DNA of 64,000 nucleotides from Nocardia flavorosea NBRC 108225 (GTDB lineage: Bacteria > Actinomycetota > Actinomycetes > Mycobacteriales > Mycobacteriaceae), in assembly GCF_001613385.1 (NCBI RefSeq), contig NZ_BDCG01000020.1, forward strand, positions 1-64,000, in the 5' to 3' direction. The position numbers and the translations under genes are program-made. Shown piece after piece: positions 17,710 to 27,050 of the stretch; position 1 is the first letter of the stretch, and the number at the start of each line of letters is the position of its first letter. A model generated the notes under the pieces. The model did not search any database. It was given only the letters and a program-made list of their open reading frames with translations, and was not told the DNA's origin.

Positions 17710-18807
17710 TCAGGACATTTCGATGATCGCTCGCCCGACGATCTCCCCGCGGGCGAGCGCCCGGTACGCCTCGTCGGCCTGCGCGAGCGAGTAGCGGCGG
17801 GTGATGACCTCCTGCGGCCGCACCGTATCGGCGGCGACCATCCGCAGCAGGGCCGGCATATCGGTGCGGGCTTTCGCGCCGTAGGAGCCCAGGATCTCGA
17901 GTTTGCGCCGGACCAGCCGGGCCAGGTCGATACTGCCGGTGGAGCCGGCGGGTGCGATACCCACGACCACCGCGCGGCCGCCGTCGTCGAGGATATCCAG
18001 TGCCGTCGCGAAGGTGGCGGGACTGCCGAGCGCCTCGAAGGCCACGTTCACGCCGTGGCCGCCGGTGAGTTCCCGGACGCGTGCGGCGGCGTCCTCGGTG
18101 CGCGAGTTCACCGTGTGGGTTGCGCCGAGTTTCGCGACGGCGGAAAGCTTTTCGTCGCTGATATCGACGGCGATGATCTGGGCGACCCCGGCGGCCGCCG
18201 CGAATTGCACAATCGAGGAGCCGACACCGCCCGCCGCGACCACCGCGATCCGATCACCGAGACCGAGTTCGGCGGTGTGGATCGCGCCGAGCGCGGTGAA
18301 CGAACTGCAACCGAGAATCGAGACTGCGTCGAGGCCGACTTCCGCGGGCACGGCGAAGACATCGGAGGCGGGGACGACACAGTATTCGGCCAGTCCGCCC
18401 ATCGAGTACATGGCCAGCGGTGTCCCGTCGTGTCGGGCGAGTCTGCTCGTGCCGTCGTAGAGGGTGCCGTTGAGCCGGTTGTGCGCGAAGAATTTCTCGC
18501 ACAGATCCTCGGCTCCCCGCACGCAGTGCCGACAGTCCCCGCACGGCATGATGAAGCTGCACACCACGTTATCGCCCACCGTGATATTCGCTACGCCTTC
18601 GCCGAGTTGTTCGACGACGCCGGAAACCTCGTGACCCAGTACCGCGGGTGCCGGGAACTTCACCTCGGACCTGAGGACGTGCAGATCGGTGTGGCAGACC
18701 CCGCAGGCGGTCACCCGCAGCAGCACCTCGCCTCGCCGGGGTTGCGGTACCGGGATGTCCTCGACGACCAGCCGGGGCTCGCCTCCGTAGAAAACTGCGG
18801 CCTGCAC
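17710..18807 (-). CDS. Zinc-dependent alcohol dehydrogenase (MDR superfamily)
   Basis: A 365-residue medium-chain dehydrogenase. Catalytic zinc ligands are Cys in ACGVCHTD and His/Glu in GHEVSG; the structural-zinc lobe is CGDCRHCVRGAEDLC, with four cysteines. The coenzyme domain has the Rossmann motif VAAGGVGSS followed by an acidic DIS, favouring NAD. It resembles mycothiol- or class III-like alcohol dehydrogenases of actinobacteria that oxidise primary alcohols or aldehyde adducts. The GTG at 18807 is preceded by GGAGGAG at ideal spacing and so was preferred over an upstream in-frame ATG. Substrate is not predictable. Confidence 0.92.
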   Translation of the reverse strand: MQAAVFYGGEPRLVVEDIPVPQPRRGEVLLRVTACGVCHTDLHVLRSEVKFPAPAVLGHEVSGVVEQLGEGVANITVGDNVVCSFIMPCGDCRHCVRGAEDLCEKFFAHNRLNGTLYDGTSRLARHDGTPLAMYSMGGLAEYCVVPASDVFAVPAEVGLDAVSILGCSSFTALGAIHTAELGLGDRIAVVAAGGVGSSIVQFAAAAGVAQIIAVDISDEKLSAVAKLGATHTVNSRTEDAAARVRELTGGHGVNVAFEALGSPATFATALDILDDGGRAVVVGIAPAGSTGSIDLARLVRRKLEILGSYGAKARTDMPALLRMVAADTVRPQEVITRRYSLAQADEAYRALARGEIVGRAIIEMS

Positions 18808-19319
18808 AGCACTCCTCCTCCGCCAACTCACTCGTTGTCCCCGCACTCGTCTCCGGGGGACACGATCACCGTCTCAGAACTACCCTGCCGCCGGACCGGC
18901 TTCGGCGAAATCCCCACCGACCTCTCGCCGGTCGGCTCGGCTCCACCCGGCAACCCAGCCGCCGCGAAGTTCAGTGCTCCTCCACATTTCCCACCCACGA
19001 ACCATGGGTGGGGTCCGCCCCTGGTCCGGAGCGTCGGAGCGGGGCCGAAGCGGAGGAGTGCAGGGGGTGACAGGGCCCGCCCTCGAGACGTGGAGCGCCT
19101 CCAAAATTACAGCCCGTCCCTTCGCAGATGGTCTACCTCGCGAGCCGGATTCTCATCGCCGAGAGGCGGATGGTCTACCCCGAGTGCAGGGGCAACGGCT
19201 CTCCACCCACGCCACCGAAGGCGGTCTGCCCGAATCCGGAGAGCACTGCTCTTGACATATCGGCAGCAAAGTGCGATCGTTGTTCACAACAGAGAGCAGC
19301 GCTCACTAAGGAGAATTCG
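18808..19319. other. Intergenic region with hairpins and short repeats
   Basis: 512 bases between the alcohol dehydrogenase and the Ddn-like gene; no reading frame looks coding. It contains an 8-bp perfect inverted repeat (18990-18997/19005-19012, CCCACCCA/TGGGTGGG), a direct repeat GATGGTCTACC (19127 and 19169), a consensus TTGACA at 19252-19257, and an inverted repeat at 19279-19290. Confidence 0.55.
19252..19290 (+). promoter_or_regulatory. Candidate promoter and operator of the Ddn-like gene
   Basis: A consensus -35 box TTGACA (19252-19257) is followed 17 bases later by a poor -10 (GATCGT, 19275-19280). The overlapping inverted repeat GTTGT-TC-ACAAC (19279-19290) would cover the transcription start, a typical position for repressor binding. 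The regulator is unknown. Confidence 0.45.
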
Positions 19320-19775
19320 ATGACCGCCGCCACCCGCTACCTCGCCCCCACCGGTTTCGACCCGATCTTCAACCGCATCGTCAACCTGCTGCCCAAGCTG
19401 GGGATCAGCATCGCCGGCTCCCGGTTGCTGGCCGTGCGCGGTCGCAAATCCGGCGAATGGCGGACCACCATGGTCAATGTGATGACCGCCGCCGACGGTG
19501 AGCGCTATCTCGTCGCGCCCCGCGGGCATACCCAATGGGTCCGCAATCTCCGGGCCGCCGGTACGGGCGAGTTGCGGCTCGGTCGCAAGACCGAAACGTT
19601 CACGGCGGCCGAGGTCGCAGATGCCGACAAGATTCCGCTGCTGCGGCACTACCTGGAACGCTGGGGCTGGGAGGTCGACCGGTTTTTCGAAGGCGTCACC
19701 AAGAACGCCACCGATGCGCAGCTCGCCGAAATCGCGCCGGGGTTCCCGGTTTTCCGGTTGGACCGCGTGCGCTGA
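19320..19775 (+). CDS. Deazaflavin-dependent nitroreductase (Ddn) family protein
   Basis: A 151-residue split-barrel protein of the actinobacterial Ddn/F420-dependent reductase family. It has the family pattern LAVRGRKSGEWRTTMVNVM, which contacts the F420 phosphate, then YLVAPRGHTQWVRNLRAAG. Members use reduced cofactor F420 to reduce quinones or activate nitroimidazoles; the native substrate here is unknown. The ATG at 19320 has the ribosome binding site AAGGAGA. The gene abuts aroQ head-on: its TGA ends at 19775 and the aroQ stop codon begins at 19776. Confidence 0.88.
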   Translation: MTAATRYLAPTGFDPIFNRIVNLLPKLGISIAGSRLLAVRGRKSGEWRTTMVNVMTAADGERYLVAPRGHTQWVRNLRAAGTGELRLGRKTETFTAAEVADADKIPLLRHYLERWGWEVDRFFEGVTKNATDAQLAEIAPGFPVFRLDRVR

Positions 19776-20249
19776 TCAGGCGCCGGCCGCGCTGCGGGCC
19801 AGCAGGAAATCGATTGCGGCGACATAGCCGTAGCCGCCCATCCCGGCGACCACGGCATCGGCGATGGGGGAGATGTAGGAGTGGCGGCGGAACTCTTCAC
19901 GGGCGTGCACATTGCTGATGTGCACCTCGACGATCGGTACCTCCGGTATGACCAATGCGTCGCGCAGCGCGACCGAGGTGTGGGTCAACCCGCCCGGGTT
20001 GATCACGATTCCGGACGTCGTCCCGCGCGCGGCGTGGATCCGGTCGATCAATTCGCCTTCGGAATTGGATTGGAAATGCGCGATATCCCCGCCCCGCGCC
20101 GCGGCGGCCCGACGGCACAATTCGATTACATCCTCGAGGGTCTCCGTGCCGTACACCTCGGGCTGGCGAGTACCGAGCATATTCAGATTGGGGCCGTTGA
20201 GAACGAGGATCGGACTGCTCGAGGTTTGCGGGAAGGAGGTGCCGGGCAT
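19776..20249 (-). CDS. aroQ: Type II 3-dehydroquinate dehydratase
   Basis: A 157-residue type II dehydroquinase. It dehydrates 3-dehydroquinate to 3-dehydroshikimate, the third step of the shikimate pathway. Signature motifs: LVLNGPNLNMLGTRQPEVYG with catalytic Tyr33, FQSNSEGELI, INPGGLTHTSVALRDAL, VEVHISN with catalytic His110, and REEFRRHSYIS. The protein should form the usual cytoplasmic dodecamer. The ATG at 20249 was chosen because it has GGTAAGG upstream and gives the normal family length. The gene is away from aroB/aroK, which are not in this window. Confidence 0.96.
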   Translation of the reverse strand: MPGTSFPQTSSSPILVLNGPNLNMLGTRQPEVYGTETLEDVIELCRRAAAARGGDIAHFQSNSEGELIDRIHAARGTTSGIVINPGGLTHTSVALRDALVIPEVPIVEVHISNVHAREEFRRHSYISPIADAVVAGMGGYGYVAAIDFLLARSAAGA

Positions 20250-20550
20250 GGCAGCAACCTTACCGACACCCCGAACGCGTGCCGAGGGTTCTGAGCTACC
20301 GTTACGGGGTATCTCTGCAGTGGAACCGGAGTTGCGGGGTAACGCCACAGCGTCGTGGACCGATCGGTAGCGTAGCGAAGCCGGGTGTCTTCCGACGGCC
20401 CGGTAAATGATCACGGCCGGTTCGGCGGCGAGTTGGGTACGGCCACAACTACACACAGTGGAACAAGCTATGGTTTCGGGTTTGCGGGCACGCGCCAGCA
20501 GGCATTTTTCAGGTACGGTGGTCTTGTTACTGGAGTGGCAAGAGTGAAGA
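20250..20550. other. Divergent intergenic region aroQ / PBP-like gene
   Basis: 301 bases between divergent genes; no coding sequence is supported. It should contain both promoters, but no clear -35/-10 pair or repeat stands out. Confidence 0.45.
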
Positions 20551-22233
20551 GTGGGCGACATGGATGTGTGGGGATCCCGCCGCTTTCGCTTCCGGGGCGC
20601 AGTGGCCCTTACGGGGGTGGCGGCTCTGGCAATTGCAATGGGATCGTGCGGGTCCGGCACCGAGCAGGCCGGTCCCGAATCGGTCGTCGACCAATTCACC
20701 GAACTGCTCGACGAGGGTGATCACGCCGCGGCAGCCGAACTGACCTCCTACCCGTCGGCGGCGTCGGCAACTCTGGAGCAAATGTTCGACGGGCTCGAAA
20801 CCGGCCATGTCGACTACGAGAAAACGCAATTCATCGGACTGGATGCCGAAACCGGGATCTTCAGACTGGATGTGCACTGGAACTTCGGCGAGCGCAAGGA
20901 CTGGTCCTACGATCTGGAAGGCACCATCCGCAAACTCTCCGACGGGTGGAAGATCTCCTGGGATCCGGCCGTGGTGATGCCGCAGCTCGAGCACGACCGC
21001 AGCGTCCGGTTGGTGCGGACGACGCCCGATCCGGCGCCGCGCGTGGTGGACAATATCGGCAAACCGCTCATGACCCAGCAGACGATCAATGTCATCCAGC
21101 TCGATCCCGCGCGGATGCCCGACCAGGTGGCCTCCACCGACGCACTGTCGCGCGCCATCGAACCGGTCGCCCCGTTGATCACCGGCACGTCGCTGCGGGA
21201 GAAGCTGGCCGCGGCCGGCGGTCAACCCATTACGGCCGTGAGCCTGCGCGAAGGTGATTTCGCGATCCTGGAACCGGAGATGGCCCCGATTCCCGGTGTC
21301 GTGATGAAAAAGGAGCCGCGGCTGATCGTCTCCGATCGCCGGATCTTCTCCCCGATGCTCGACGCCATGACCAACGTTTTCGAGGAAAGCCAGGAAAAGC
21401 ATTCCGGCTGGGCCGTCCAACTTTTCGAAAACGGGGAATTCGTCAAACAATTGGCCGGTCATCAAGGTCCGGCCGGGCCGGATATCGCCGGCACCATGGA
21501 CCAGCGGCTGCAACGCGCCGCCGAGGATGCGGTGGTGAGCGTCGGTTCGCCGGCCTCGATCGTGGTCACCCAGCCGTCCACCGGCGCCGTGGTCGCCGTG
21601 GCCCAGAACAACTACTCCAGTGCCCAAGGGCCGGTCGCGTTCACCGGGTTGTATCCGGCGGGCGGCATGATGGAGCTGTTCCGGGAGGTGGCCGCGGCGT
21701 CCGAGGGCAAGTCCGCGAAGGATGTCTCCGATGCCGAGGCGGTGGAGGCCGCGGCCACGCTCGGCGTGGGCGTGGACTTCCGGGTGCCCGGCCTCGAGGA
21801 GGTCACCGGTCGACCGGCGGGCGCCGGCGACGCCGAACCGGTCCGTCAGGGCGGTGGTTCGGATGCACTGCTGGCCAGCCCCTTCGGGATGGCGATTGCG
21901 GCGGCGGCCATCGGTGACGGCACCCTGCGGCCACCGATGATCGAACGGGGCCGTCCGAGCGGAACCGACGCCCCGACAGGGCCGCTGCCCGGGCCGGTCG
22001 CCGATGCGGCGCGCCGGGTGCTGCATGAGGGGATGAAGGCGCCGCAGATGGCGCGTTTGCGCGGGTTCCGCGATGTCACCGGGTATTCCGCCAAGGCCGG
22101 TGACGACGGCTGGCTCATCGCCACCATGGGTGATCTGGCCTTCGCCATCCATATCGCCGATGTCGACAGCGGCGATATGGTCGTGCGGATGGGGGAGCGG
22201 ATGCTCGCATCGTTCGCGAAACCCGACGAGTGA
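20551..22233 (+). CDS. Catalytically degenerate penicillin-binding lipoprotein
   Basis: A 560-residue exported protein of the penicillin-binding lipoprotein type (compare Rv2864c). It has a signal peptide ending in GSC (Cys33, an atypical lipobox), an NTF2-like MecA-N domain (about 38-145), a dimerisation-type linker and a transpeptidase-like domain. The transpeptidase has lost its chemistry. Where homologues have YPPGSTFK, this protein has YPAGGMME, so catalytic Ser becomes Gly372 and Lys becomes Glu375. The segment carrying the SxN motif is missing, and KTG reads KAG (515-517). It cannot acylate on penicillin or peptidoglycan in the usual way and may be a scaffold or regulator. The GTG at 20551 or the in-frame ATG at 20560 is the start. 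Confidence 0.85.
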   Translation: MGDMDVWGSRRFRFRGAVALTGVAALAIAMGSCGSGTEQAGPESVVDQFTELLDEGDHAAAAELTSYPSAASATLEQMFDGLETGHVDYEKTQFIGLDAETGIFRLDVHWNFGERKDWSYDLEGTIRKLSDGWKISWDPAVVMPQLEHDRSVRLVRTTPDPAPRVVDNIGKPLMTQQTINVIQLDPARMPDQVASTDALSRAIEPVAPLITGTSLREKLAAAGGQPITAVSLREGDFAILEPEMAPIPGVVMKKEPRLIVSDRRIFSPMLDAMTNVFEESQEKHSGWAVQLFENGEFVKQLAGHQGPAGPDIAGTMDQRLQRAAEDAVVSVGSPASIVVTQPSTGAVVAVAQNNYSSAQGPVAFTGLYPAGGMMELFREVAAASEGKSAKDVSDAEAVEAAATLGVGVDFRVPGLEEVTGRPAGAGDAEPVRQGGGSDALLASPFGMAIAAAAIGDGTLRPPMIERGRPSGTDAPTGPLPGPVADAARRVLHEGMKAPQMARLRGFRDVTGYSAKAGDDGWLIATMGDLAFAIHIADVDSGDMVVRMGERMLASFAKPDE

Positions 22234-22245
22234 GGTCCGGCGCCC

Positions 22246-22638
22246 CTAGTCGAGCGCCCGGATCGCCGCACGCCAGCCGAGCAGGAACAAGGCCAGTACC
22301 GACGCCGCCACGATGACGAAGCTGATCGCCGTGCCCTGGCCGCCGGCCACCCGGAGCGCCATACCGACGACCAGTGTGCTCGACCAGATCACCAGGCCGG
22401 TCGGCCGCAGGCGCATACCGTTGAACGGTTCGGTCTCCCGGCGCCTGCGGTACAGCAGATAGGAGGCGATCCAGCCGACGGCGAGTCCTGTCACGAACGG
22501 CCACGCAGTGCGCAGTAGACCGGCGAGTATCGCCTCGTCGTGACTGCGGCGCCCGATAATGCAGAACAGCACCACCAGCAGCGCATCGACAACGATCGGT
22601 CCCAGCCATCTCACACTGCGCAGCATAATGGGTCGCAA
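22246..22638 (-). CDS. DUF3054 membrane protein
   Basis: A 130-residue protein with four hydrophobic segments, typical of the actinobacterial DUF3054 family. It shows VVDALLVVLFCIIGRRSH at the start, WPFVTGLAVGWIASYLL in the second segment, GLVIWSSTLVVGMALR in the third and a final membrane segment. Function is unknown. An alternative ATG four codons downstream is possible. It converges on the PBP-like gene with 12 bp between stops and lies downstream of the LPG-synthase-type gene on the same strand, probably cotranscribed. Confidence 0.82.
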   Translation of the reverse strand: MRPIMLRSVRWLGPIVVDALLVVLFCIIGRRSHDEAILAGLLRTAWPFVTGLAVGWIASYLLYRRRRETEPFNGMRLRPTGLVIWSSTLVVGMALRVAGGQGTAISFVIVAASVLALFLLGWRAAIRALD

Positions 22639-22688
22639 TCCGGCGAACTCCGTCCGGAGACCTGTCCCCGGGGCCGCTGCGCTGGGGG

Positions 22689-23792
22689 TCAGGCGTTGCG
22701 CCGGGTGAACTCCTGCTCGTATTCGTCGTCCTCGGCATTGCGATTGCGGAACAGGAAGGCGAATACGATCCAGCCGATGACGGCGATCAGGACGAAACTC
22801 ACCAGCCGGTAGACGAACGCGGCCGCGACCGCCTGGGCCGCCGGCAGCCCGGCGGCCGCGGTGAGCCCGTAGATCAAGGTCGCGTCCACGTAGACGATGC
22901 CGCCCGGCGCGAACGGAATGGAGCCCACCGCCTTACCGGCCGCGAACGCGATGAGCAGACCTGCCCACCGGGGATCGCCGCCGATGGCATAACAGGCGGC
23001 GCCCAGGCAGGCGACATCGGCGAGCCGGTGCACCACCGCCCAACCGGTGACCCAGGCGCCGTCGCGGGTGCCCATATCCACCGATTCGACCTGGGCCAGC
23101 ATCTCCCGGATCTTCTCGCGCCCCGCATCCGCAGGACGTTTGCGCAGGTGGTTGACCAGGGCCAAACCGCGCCGGAACACCCCTTCGAGGGTGCCCGGAT
23201 GGTGGGATGCGTAGTTACCCGCCCAGACCAGCGCCACCACGGCGGCCACCGACACGATGAGGTTGACCGGGCCGATCCGCCCACCGGCCAGCATCGTGCC
23301 GAGCACACCGAGCAGGGCGAGCCCGGCGGCCGAGACGACCCCGGAGAAGACGAGCTGCCACGAGGCGACCACCGGGCTGGCGCCCCAGCGCCTGGTCTGG
23401 CGGTAGGTGAACGCGGTGGAGAAAACCTGCCCGGCGGGCAGCGTGACCGACATGGCCGTCGCGCCGTACACCACGGCCACCGATCTATGCTGCCTGACCT
23501 CGACGCCGCCCGCCTTCAACAACTGCTTCTGTACCCGGCCGAAACCGGACATGGACAGCATTTGCAATGCGATACACGCCGCGACCCAGCCCCAATGGAT
23601 TTCGGTCAGTTTCTGCCACGACTCGTGCAGCCGGGGATAGAGATAAACTCCTTCCCCGATCAACAACAGCAGCAGTACGGAAACGGCCAGCCATTTGAGC
23701 CACCGGAATCTCCGGGAGCGTTTCCGATTCTCCGGCGTATCGCCTACCCGGGACACAGCAGACGTATCCGCTGTATCACCGTTGGCAGTCAC
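22689..23792 (-). CDS. Lysylphosphatidylglycerol synthase TM-region family protein
   Basis: A 367-residue multi-pass membrane protein of the UPF0104/LPG-synthase transmembrane family, the flippase-like half of MprF without a lysyltransferase domain. After a charged N-terminus (RKRSRRFRWLKWL) come about eight membrane segments. Family-typical motifs are LQMLSMSGFGRVQ, LPAGQVFSTAFTYRQTRRWGASP and, near the end, IPFAPGGIVYVDATL. Such proteins are thought to handle lipids between membrane leaflets; the substrate here is unknown. The C-terminus is charged and Glu/Arg-rich. It is followed by the DUF3054 gene. Confidence 0.87.
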   Translation of the reverse strand: MTANGDTADTSAVSRVGDTPENRKRSRRFRWLKWLAVSVLLLLLIGEGVYLYPRLHESWQKLTEIHWGWVAACIALQMLSMSGFGRVQKQLLKAGGVEVRQHRSVAVVYGATAMSVTLPAGQVFSTAFTYRQTRRWGASPVVASWQLVFSGVVSAAGLALLGVLGTMLAGGRIGPVNLIVSVAAVVALVWAGNYASHHPGTLEGVFRRGLALVNHLRKRPADAGREKIREMLAQVESVDMGTRDGAWVTGWAVVHRLADVACLGAACYAIGGDPRWAGLLIAFAAGKAVGSIPFAPGGIVYVDATLIYGLTAAAGLPAAQAVAAAFVYRLVSFVLIAVIGWIVFAFLFRNRNAEDDEYEQEFTRRNA

Positions 23793-23860
23793 GAGCCCAG
23801 CCTAATGGACGCCGATGGCCTGCGACCCGGACCCGCAGCCGGGACTCACGGGAGCGCCTG

Positions 23861-25441
23861 CTAGGTGCGCTCCGCCTCGTCGGCGGCGGAGGGCGATTCG
23901 CCGGCCGCCGCGGCGGGCGCGGTGGCGGTTTCGTCCACGGAATCGCTCGGCCAGGACAATCTCGTCTTACGCCGCCGCCCGCGCAACTGCACTTCCTCGC
24001 CGGCGGTCCAATTCCGCTGCTCGCCCTCCTCGGCGAAATACAGTGCCGACCCCGAGGCCAGCGTCCGGCCCGGATGATCTTTCGCGAGTTCGGTGAGCCG
24101 TGAAGCCTCGTTCACCGGGTCACCGATCACCGTGTATTCGAATCGATTGGCCGCACCGATATTGCCCGCCACCGCCAGCCCGGCCGAAACCCCGATACCG
24201 ATATCGAGGCCCGGAATCGACCGCAATGCCGCGCGGAGATCCCGGGCCGCTGCCAGCGCCGCAGTCGGCGCGTCCGGGCGGTCCAGCGGGGCACCGAATA
24301 TCGCCAGCGCGGCATCGCCGACGAACTTGTTCACGAATCCGTGATGGCGATCGATCACATCGACCACCACGCGGAAGAATTCGTTGAGCAGATTCACCAC
24401 CTCGGTCGGCGGATGTTCGGCGGCGGTGGCGGTGGAACCGACCATATCCACGAACAGCACCGCCACGAACCGGGTCTCCCCGCCGAGCTCGGTACCGTAA
24501 TCCAGGGCCCGCTGCGCCACCTCGGCGCCGACATGCTGGCCGAAGAGTTCCTGTAACCGCTGCCGGCTCGCGGCCTCCTCCATCATCCGGTTGAAACCCA
24601 CCTGCAGCAGCCCGATCTCGCTCCCGTCGAAAACCTCGACCTGCACATCGCGGGAACCGTTCTGCACCTGGTCGATGGCCTGACTGAGCTGGCGGACCGG
24701 ATCGGAAATACTCGACGCCGTCAGCATGGACAACGCCAGCGCCTGCATGATCACCACCCCGCACAGCAGCAGGATCGAAACGGCCAGCGACTGCGCCGAG
24801 AATTTCACGTCGGACGAGATCTGGGTCACGCACAGCAATACGATCGCGATCGTGGGGGCGAAGGTCCCCATACCCCAGGTCATCGCCATCCGGGTACCGA
24901 CGCCGGGCGTCAGGGTGTGATCGAAACGGCCCGCGCTGAGGGCTTCGGCGGCGACAGGGCGCAGGATCCGCTCGCCCAGCATGTAGGTGAAACCGAACAC
25001 GATGGTCGCGGCCATACATTCGGTGATGATCACCGTACCGGCCAGCGCCGGAGTCTCGGAGATGATGGCGGTAGCCAGGACGGCGCCACCGAGAATCCAC
25101 AACGCGAGATGCAGGATCGCCTGCCGCAGCGGCGCGTGCAGCGTCGCCATCTGTTCCTGCCGGCTGGGTGGTCCGCCGCGCACCTGCCAGCGCATCACCG
25201 GCCGCAGCATCAGCGCCGAGGCGGCCACGCTGAGCACCCCGCCGGTGACGAACACCACCGCGGGTACGAGTAGCCCGATCTGCCGGGTTCCGGGTTGCTC
25301 GCCCTCCGGCACCGGCAGCCCGTATTGGATGAATGCCCACACCAGCACCGCACCGAAAGCGTTGGCGAGCAACATCGAGGTGAGGTACAGCGGCCAGCGC
25401 GTATGCATGGTCTGTTTGACCGCTTCCAATGGCGCTGACAC
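23861..25441 (-). CDS. Membrane-anchored class III nucleotidyl cyclase with HAMP domain
   Basis: A 526-residue adenylate/guanylate cyclase-type protein. Six predicted membrane segments occupy about residues 15-235. A HAMP-like linker follows (SISDPVRQLSQAIDQVQNG), then a cyclase homology domain. That domain has metal-binding Asp residues in FVDMVGSTATA and VGDAALAIFG, a base-selecting Lys in NKFVGD, and a late NEASRL with the transition-state Asn/Arg. This matches the Rv1318c-Rv1320c/Rv3645 architecture and should make cAMP at the membrane. The C-terminal 60 residues are Ala/Glu-rich. The GTG start at 25441 has no clear ribosome binding site and may be leaderless (TAAGTT lies 8-13 bases upstream). 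Confidence 0.92.
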   Translation of the reverse strand: MSAPLEAVKQTMHTRWPLYLTSMLLANAFGAVLVWAFIQYGLPVPEGEQPGTRQIGLLVPAVVFVTGGVLSVAASALMLRPVMRWQVRGGPPSRQEQMATLHAPLRQAILHLALWILGGAVLATAIISETPALAGTVIITECMAATIVFGFTYMLGERILRPVAAEALSAGRFDHTLTPGVGTRMAMTWGMGTFAPTIAIVLLCVTQISSDVKFSAQSLAVSILLLCGVVIMQALALSMLTASSISDPVRQLSQAIDQVQNGSRDVQVEVFDGSEIGLLQVGFNRMMEEAASRQRLQELFGQHVGAEVAQRALDYGTELGGETRFVAVLFVDMVGSTATAAEHPPTEVVNLLNEFFRVVVDVIDRHHGFVNKFVGDAALAIFGAPLDRPDAPTAALAAARDLRAALRSIPGLDIGIGVSAGLAVAGNIGAANRFEYTVIGDPVNEASRLTELAKDHPGRTLASGSALYFAEEGEQRNWTAGEEVQLRGRRRKTRLSWPSDSVDETATAPAAAAGESPSAADEAERT

Positions 25442-25577
25442 AAGTACTAACTTAGCGTCCGGCCCCGACGCCCTGGCGCTCCCGGGTTGGGCCCCGCGGG
25501 CCTGGGACGCGGTATCCCCGTACCGGGCGCGGCCCGGTGCGGGGCCTGTTCCCGGCGCGCTCGTTAGGCTCGGCCGG

Positions 25578-26975
25578 GTGACCGAGCCGAAACCGACTGC
25601 TGCAGACGCCGTTCACCCGATCGTGCGGCAGACCGCCGAATGGGCCTGGCGACTGCTGGTGATCTTCGCCCTGGTGGCGGTGCTCGCGGCGGCCGTGCGG
25701 CGGCTCGACACCGTGGTGATTCCGCTGGCCATAGCGTTGCTGGCGGCCGCGTTGCTGGCTCCGCTCGTGGATTGGATGCAGCGCCGCGGTGTGCCGCGGG
25801 GGCTCGGGGTCGTGGTCGCCCTGGTCGGTTCGCTCGGCCTGGTGGCGGGGGTCGTCACCTTTGTCGTGGAGCAGTTCGTGGTCGGTGTGCCGCAGCTGTC
25901 CGACGAGTTCACCGGCAGCATCCACAAGGTGCAGGACTGGCTCATCAACGGCCCCATGCATCTGAGCGACGACCAGATCCGTACGGCCGGCGATGCGGCG
26001 ATCCGCACGATCCAGTCCAATCAGGACACGCTGACCAGCGGGGCGCTGACCACCGCGACGATGATCGGCCATATCCTCACCGGCACCTTCCTCACGCTGT
26101 TCATCCTCATCTTCTTTCTCTACAGCGGATACCAGATCTGGGAATTCGTGACCCGCATCGTGCCGCGCGCGCACCGCGAACAGGTGCGGACCGCGGGGGA
26201 ACTCGGCTTCGGGTCGCTGGTGGGTTTCGTGCGGGCCACCGTCGCCGTCGCGGCCGTGGACGCGATCGGTATCGGCGCCGGACTGGCGCTGCTGGGGGTC
26301 CCGCTGGCGCTACCGCTGGCCTCGCTGGTGTTCATCAGCGCGTTCATCCCGATCATCGGCGCGTTCCTGGCCGGTTTCGTGGCGGTGTTCATCGCCCTGG
26401 TCACCAAAGGTTTCGTCACCGCGTTGATCGTGCTGGGCATCATCGTCGCGGTGATGCAGGTGGAAGGCCATGTCCTGCAACCGCTGTTGCTCGGCCGGGC
26501 CGTGCGGATCCATCCGCTGGCGGTGGTGCTGGCGATCGCCGCGGGCCTGGTACTGGGCGGGATCGCGGGCGGTCTGCTGGCAGTACCGCTGGTGGCGGTG
26601 CTGAATACCGCGATCCGTTCATTGCTCGCCGAGGACCCCGAAGAACTGATCGCGGAATTGGCCGCGGACCGCAAGGGTATCTATGCGGCCGAACCCGACT
26701 CACCCGAACATCCCACGGCCCCCGGCTCGGAGGGGACAGGGCGATTCGCTATCGCCGCGCTGCTCGCCGAAGCACAGCGCAGGCTGACCCTGCCGCGGTC
26801 GGCCGACGCCGAACCTCTGGATCCGCAAGCACCGGGATCCGTGCCGAACCCGGTCCTGGCCGCCGCTGCGGAGCGCGTCACCGCCGGGGACCCCGGCCCA
26901 CCGGAAGGACACCCGGGGAAGACTCCGCCGGCCGATCCGGCCGACCCCGATGAAACGGGAGGTCACCAGGCCTGA
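25578..26975 (+). CDS. AI-2E family transporter-type membrane protein
   Basis: A 465-residue protein of the PerM/AI-2E exporter family, at the position of Rv0205 next to mmpL3. It has about eight membrane segments, starting at residue 24, with a soluble region between segments 3 and 4 (QLSDEFTGSIHKVQDWL). Conserved features include LTLFILIFFLYSG, FIPIIGAFLAG and QVEGHVLQPLLLGRAVRIHPLAV. A Pro/Ala-rich cytoplasmic tail of about 110 residues closes the protein. Despite the name, substrates in actinobacteria are not established; PerM in M. tuberculosis affects cell division. The GTG at 25578 starts the homology; the frame is open upstream but that part overlaps the cyclase gene antisense. Confidence 0.9.
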   Translation: MTEPKPTAADAVHPIVRQTAEWAWRLLVIFALVAVLAAAVRRLDTVVIPLAIALLAAALLAPLVDWMQRRGVPRGLGVVVALVGSLGLVAGVVTFVVEQFVVGVPQLSDEFTGSIHKVQDWLINGPMHLSDDQIRTAGDAAIRTIQSNQDTLTSGALTTATMIGHILTGTFLTLFILIFFLYSGYQIWEFVTRIVPRAHREQVRTAGELGFGSLVGFVRATVAVAAVDAIGIGAGLALLGVPLALPLASLVFISAFIPIIGAFLAGFVAVFIALVTKGFVTALIVLGIIVAVMQVEGHVLQPLLLGRAVRIHPLAVVLAIAAGLVLGGIAGGLLAVPLVAVLNTAIRSLLAEDPEELIAELAADRKGIYAAEPDSPEHPTAPGSEGTGRFAIAALLAEAQRRLTLPRSADAEPLDPQAPGSVPNPVLAAAAERVTAGDPGPPEGHPGKTPPADPADPDETGGHQA

Positions 26976-27050
26976 TTCGGCAGCGAAGGCCCACCGTATC
27001 GGGGAATGCCCTGATGCGGGACGGGGCCGCTGCTGGGTAATCTCGAAACC

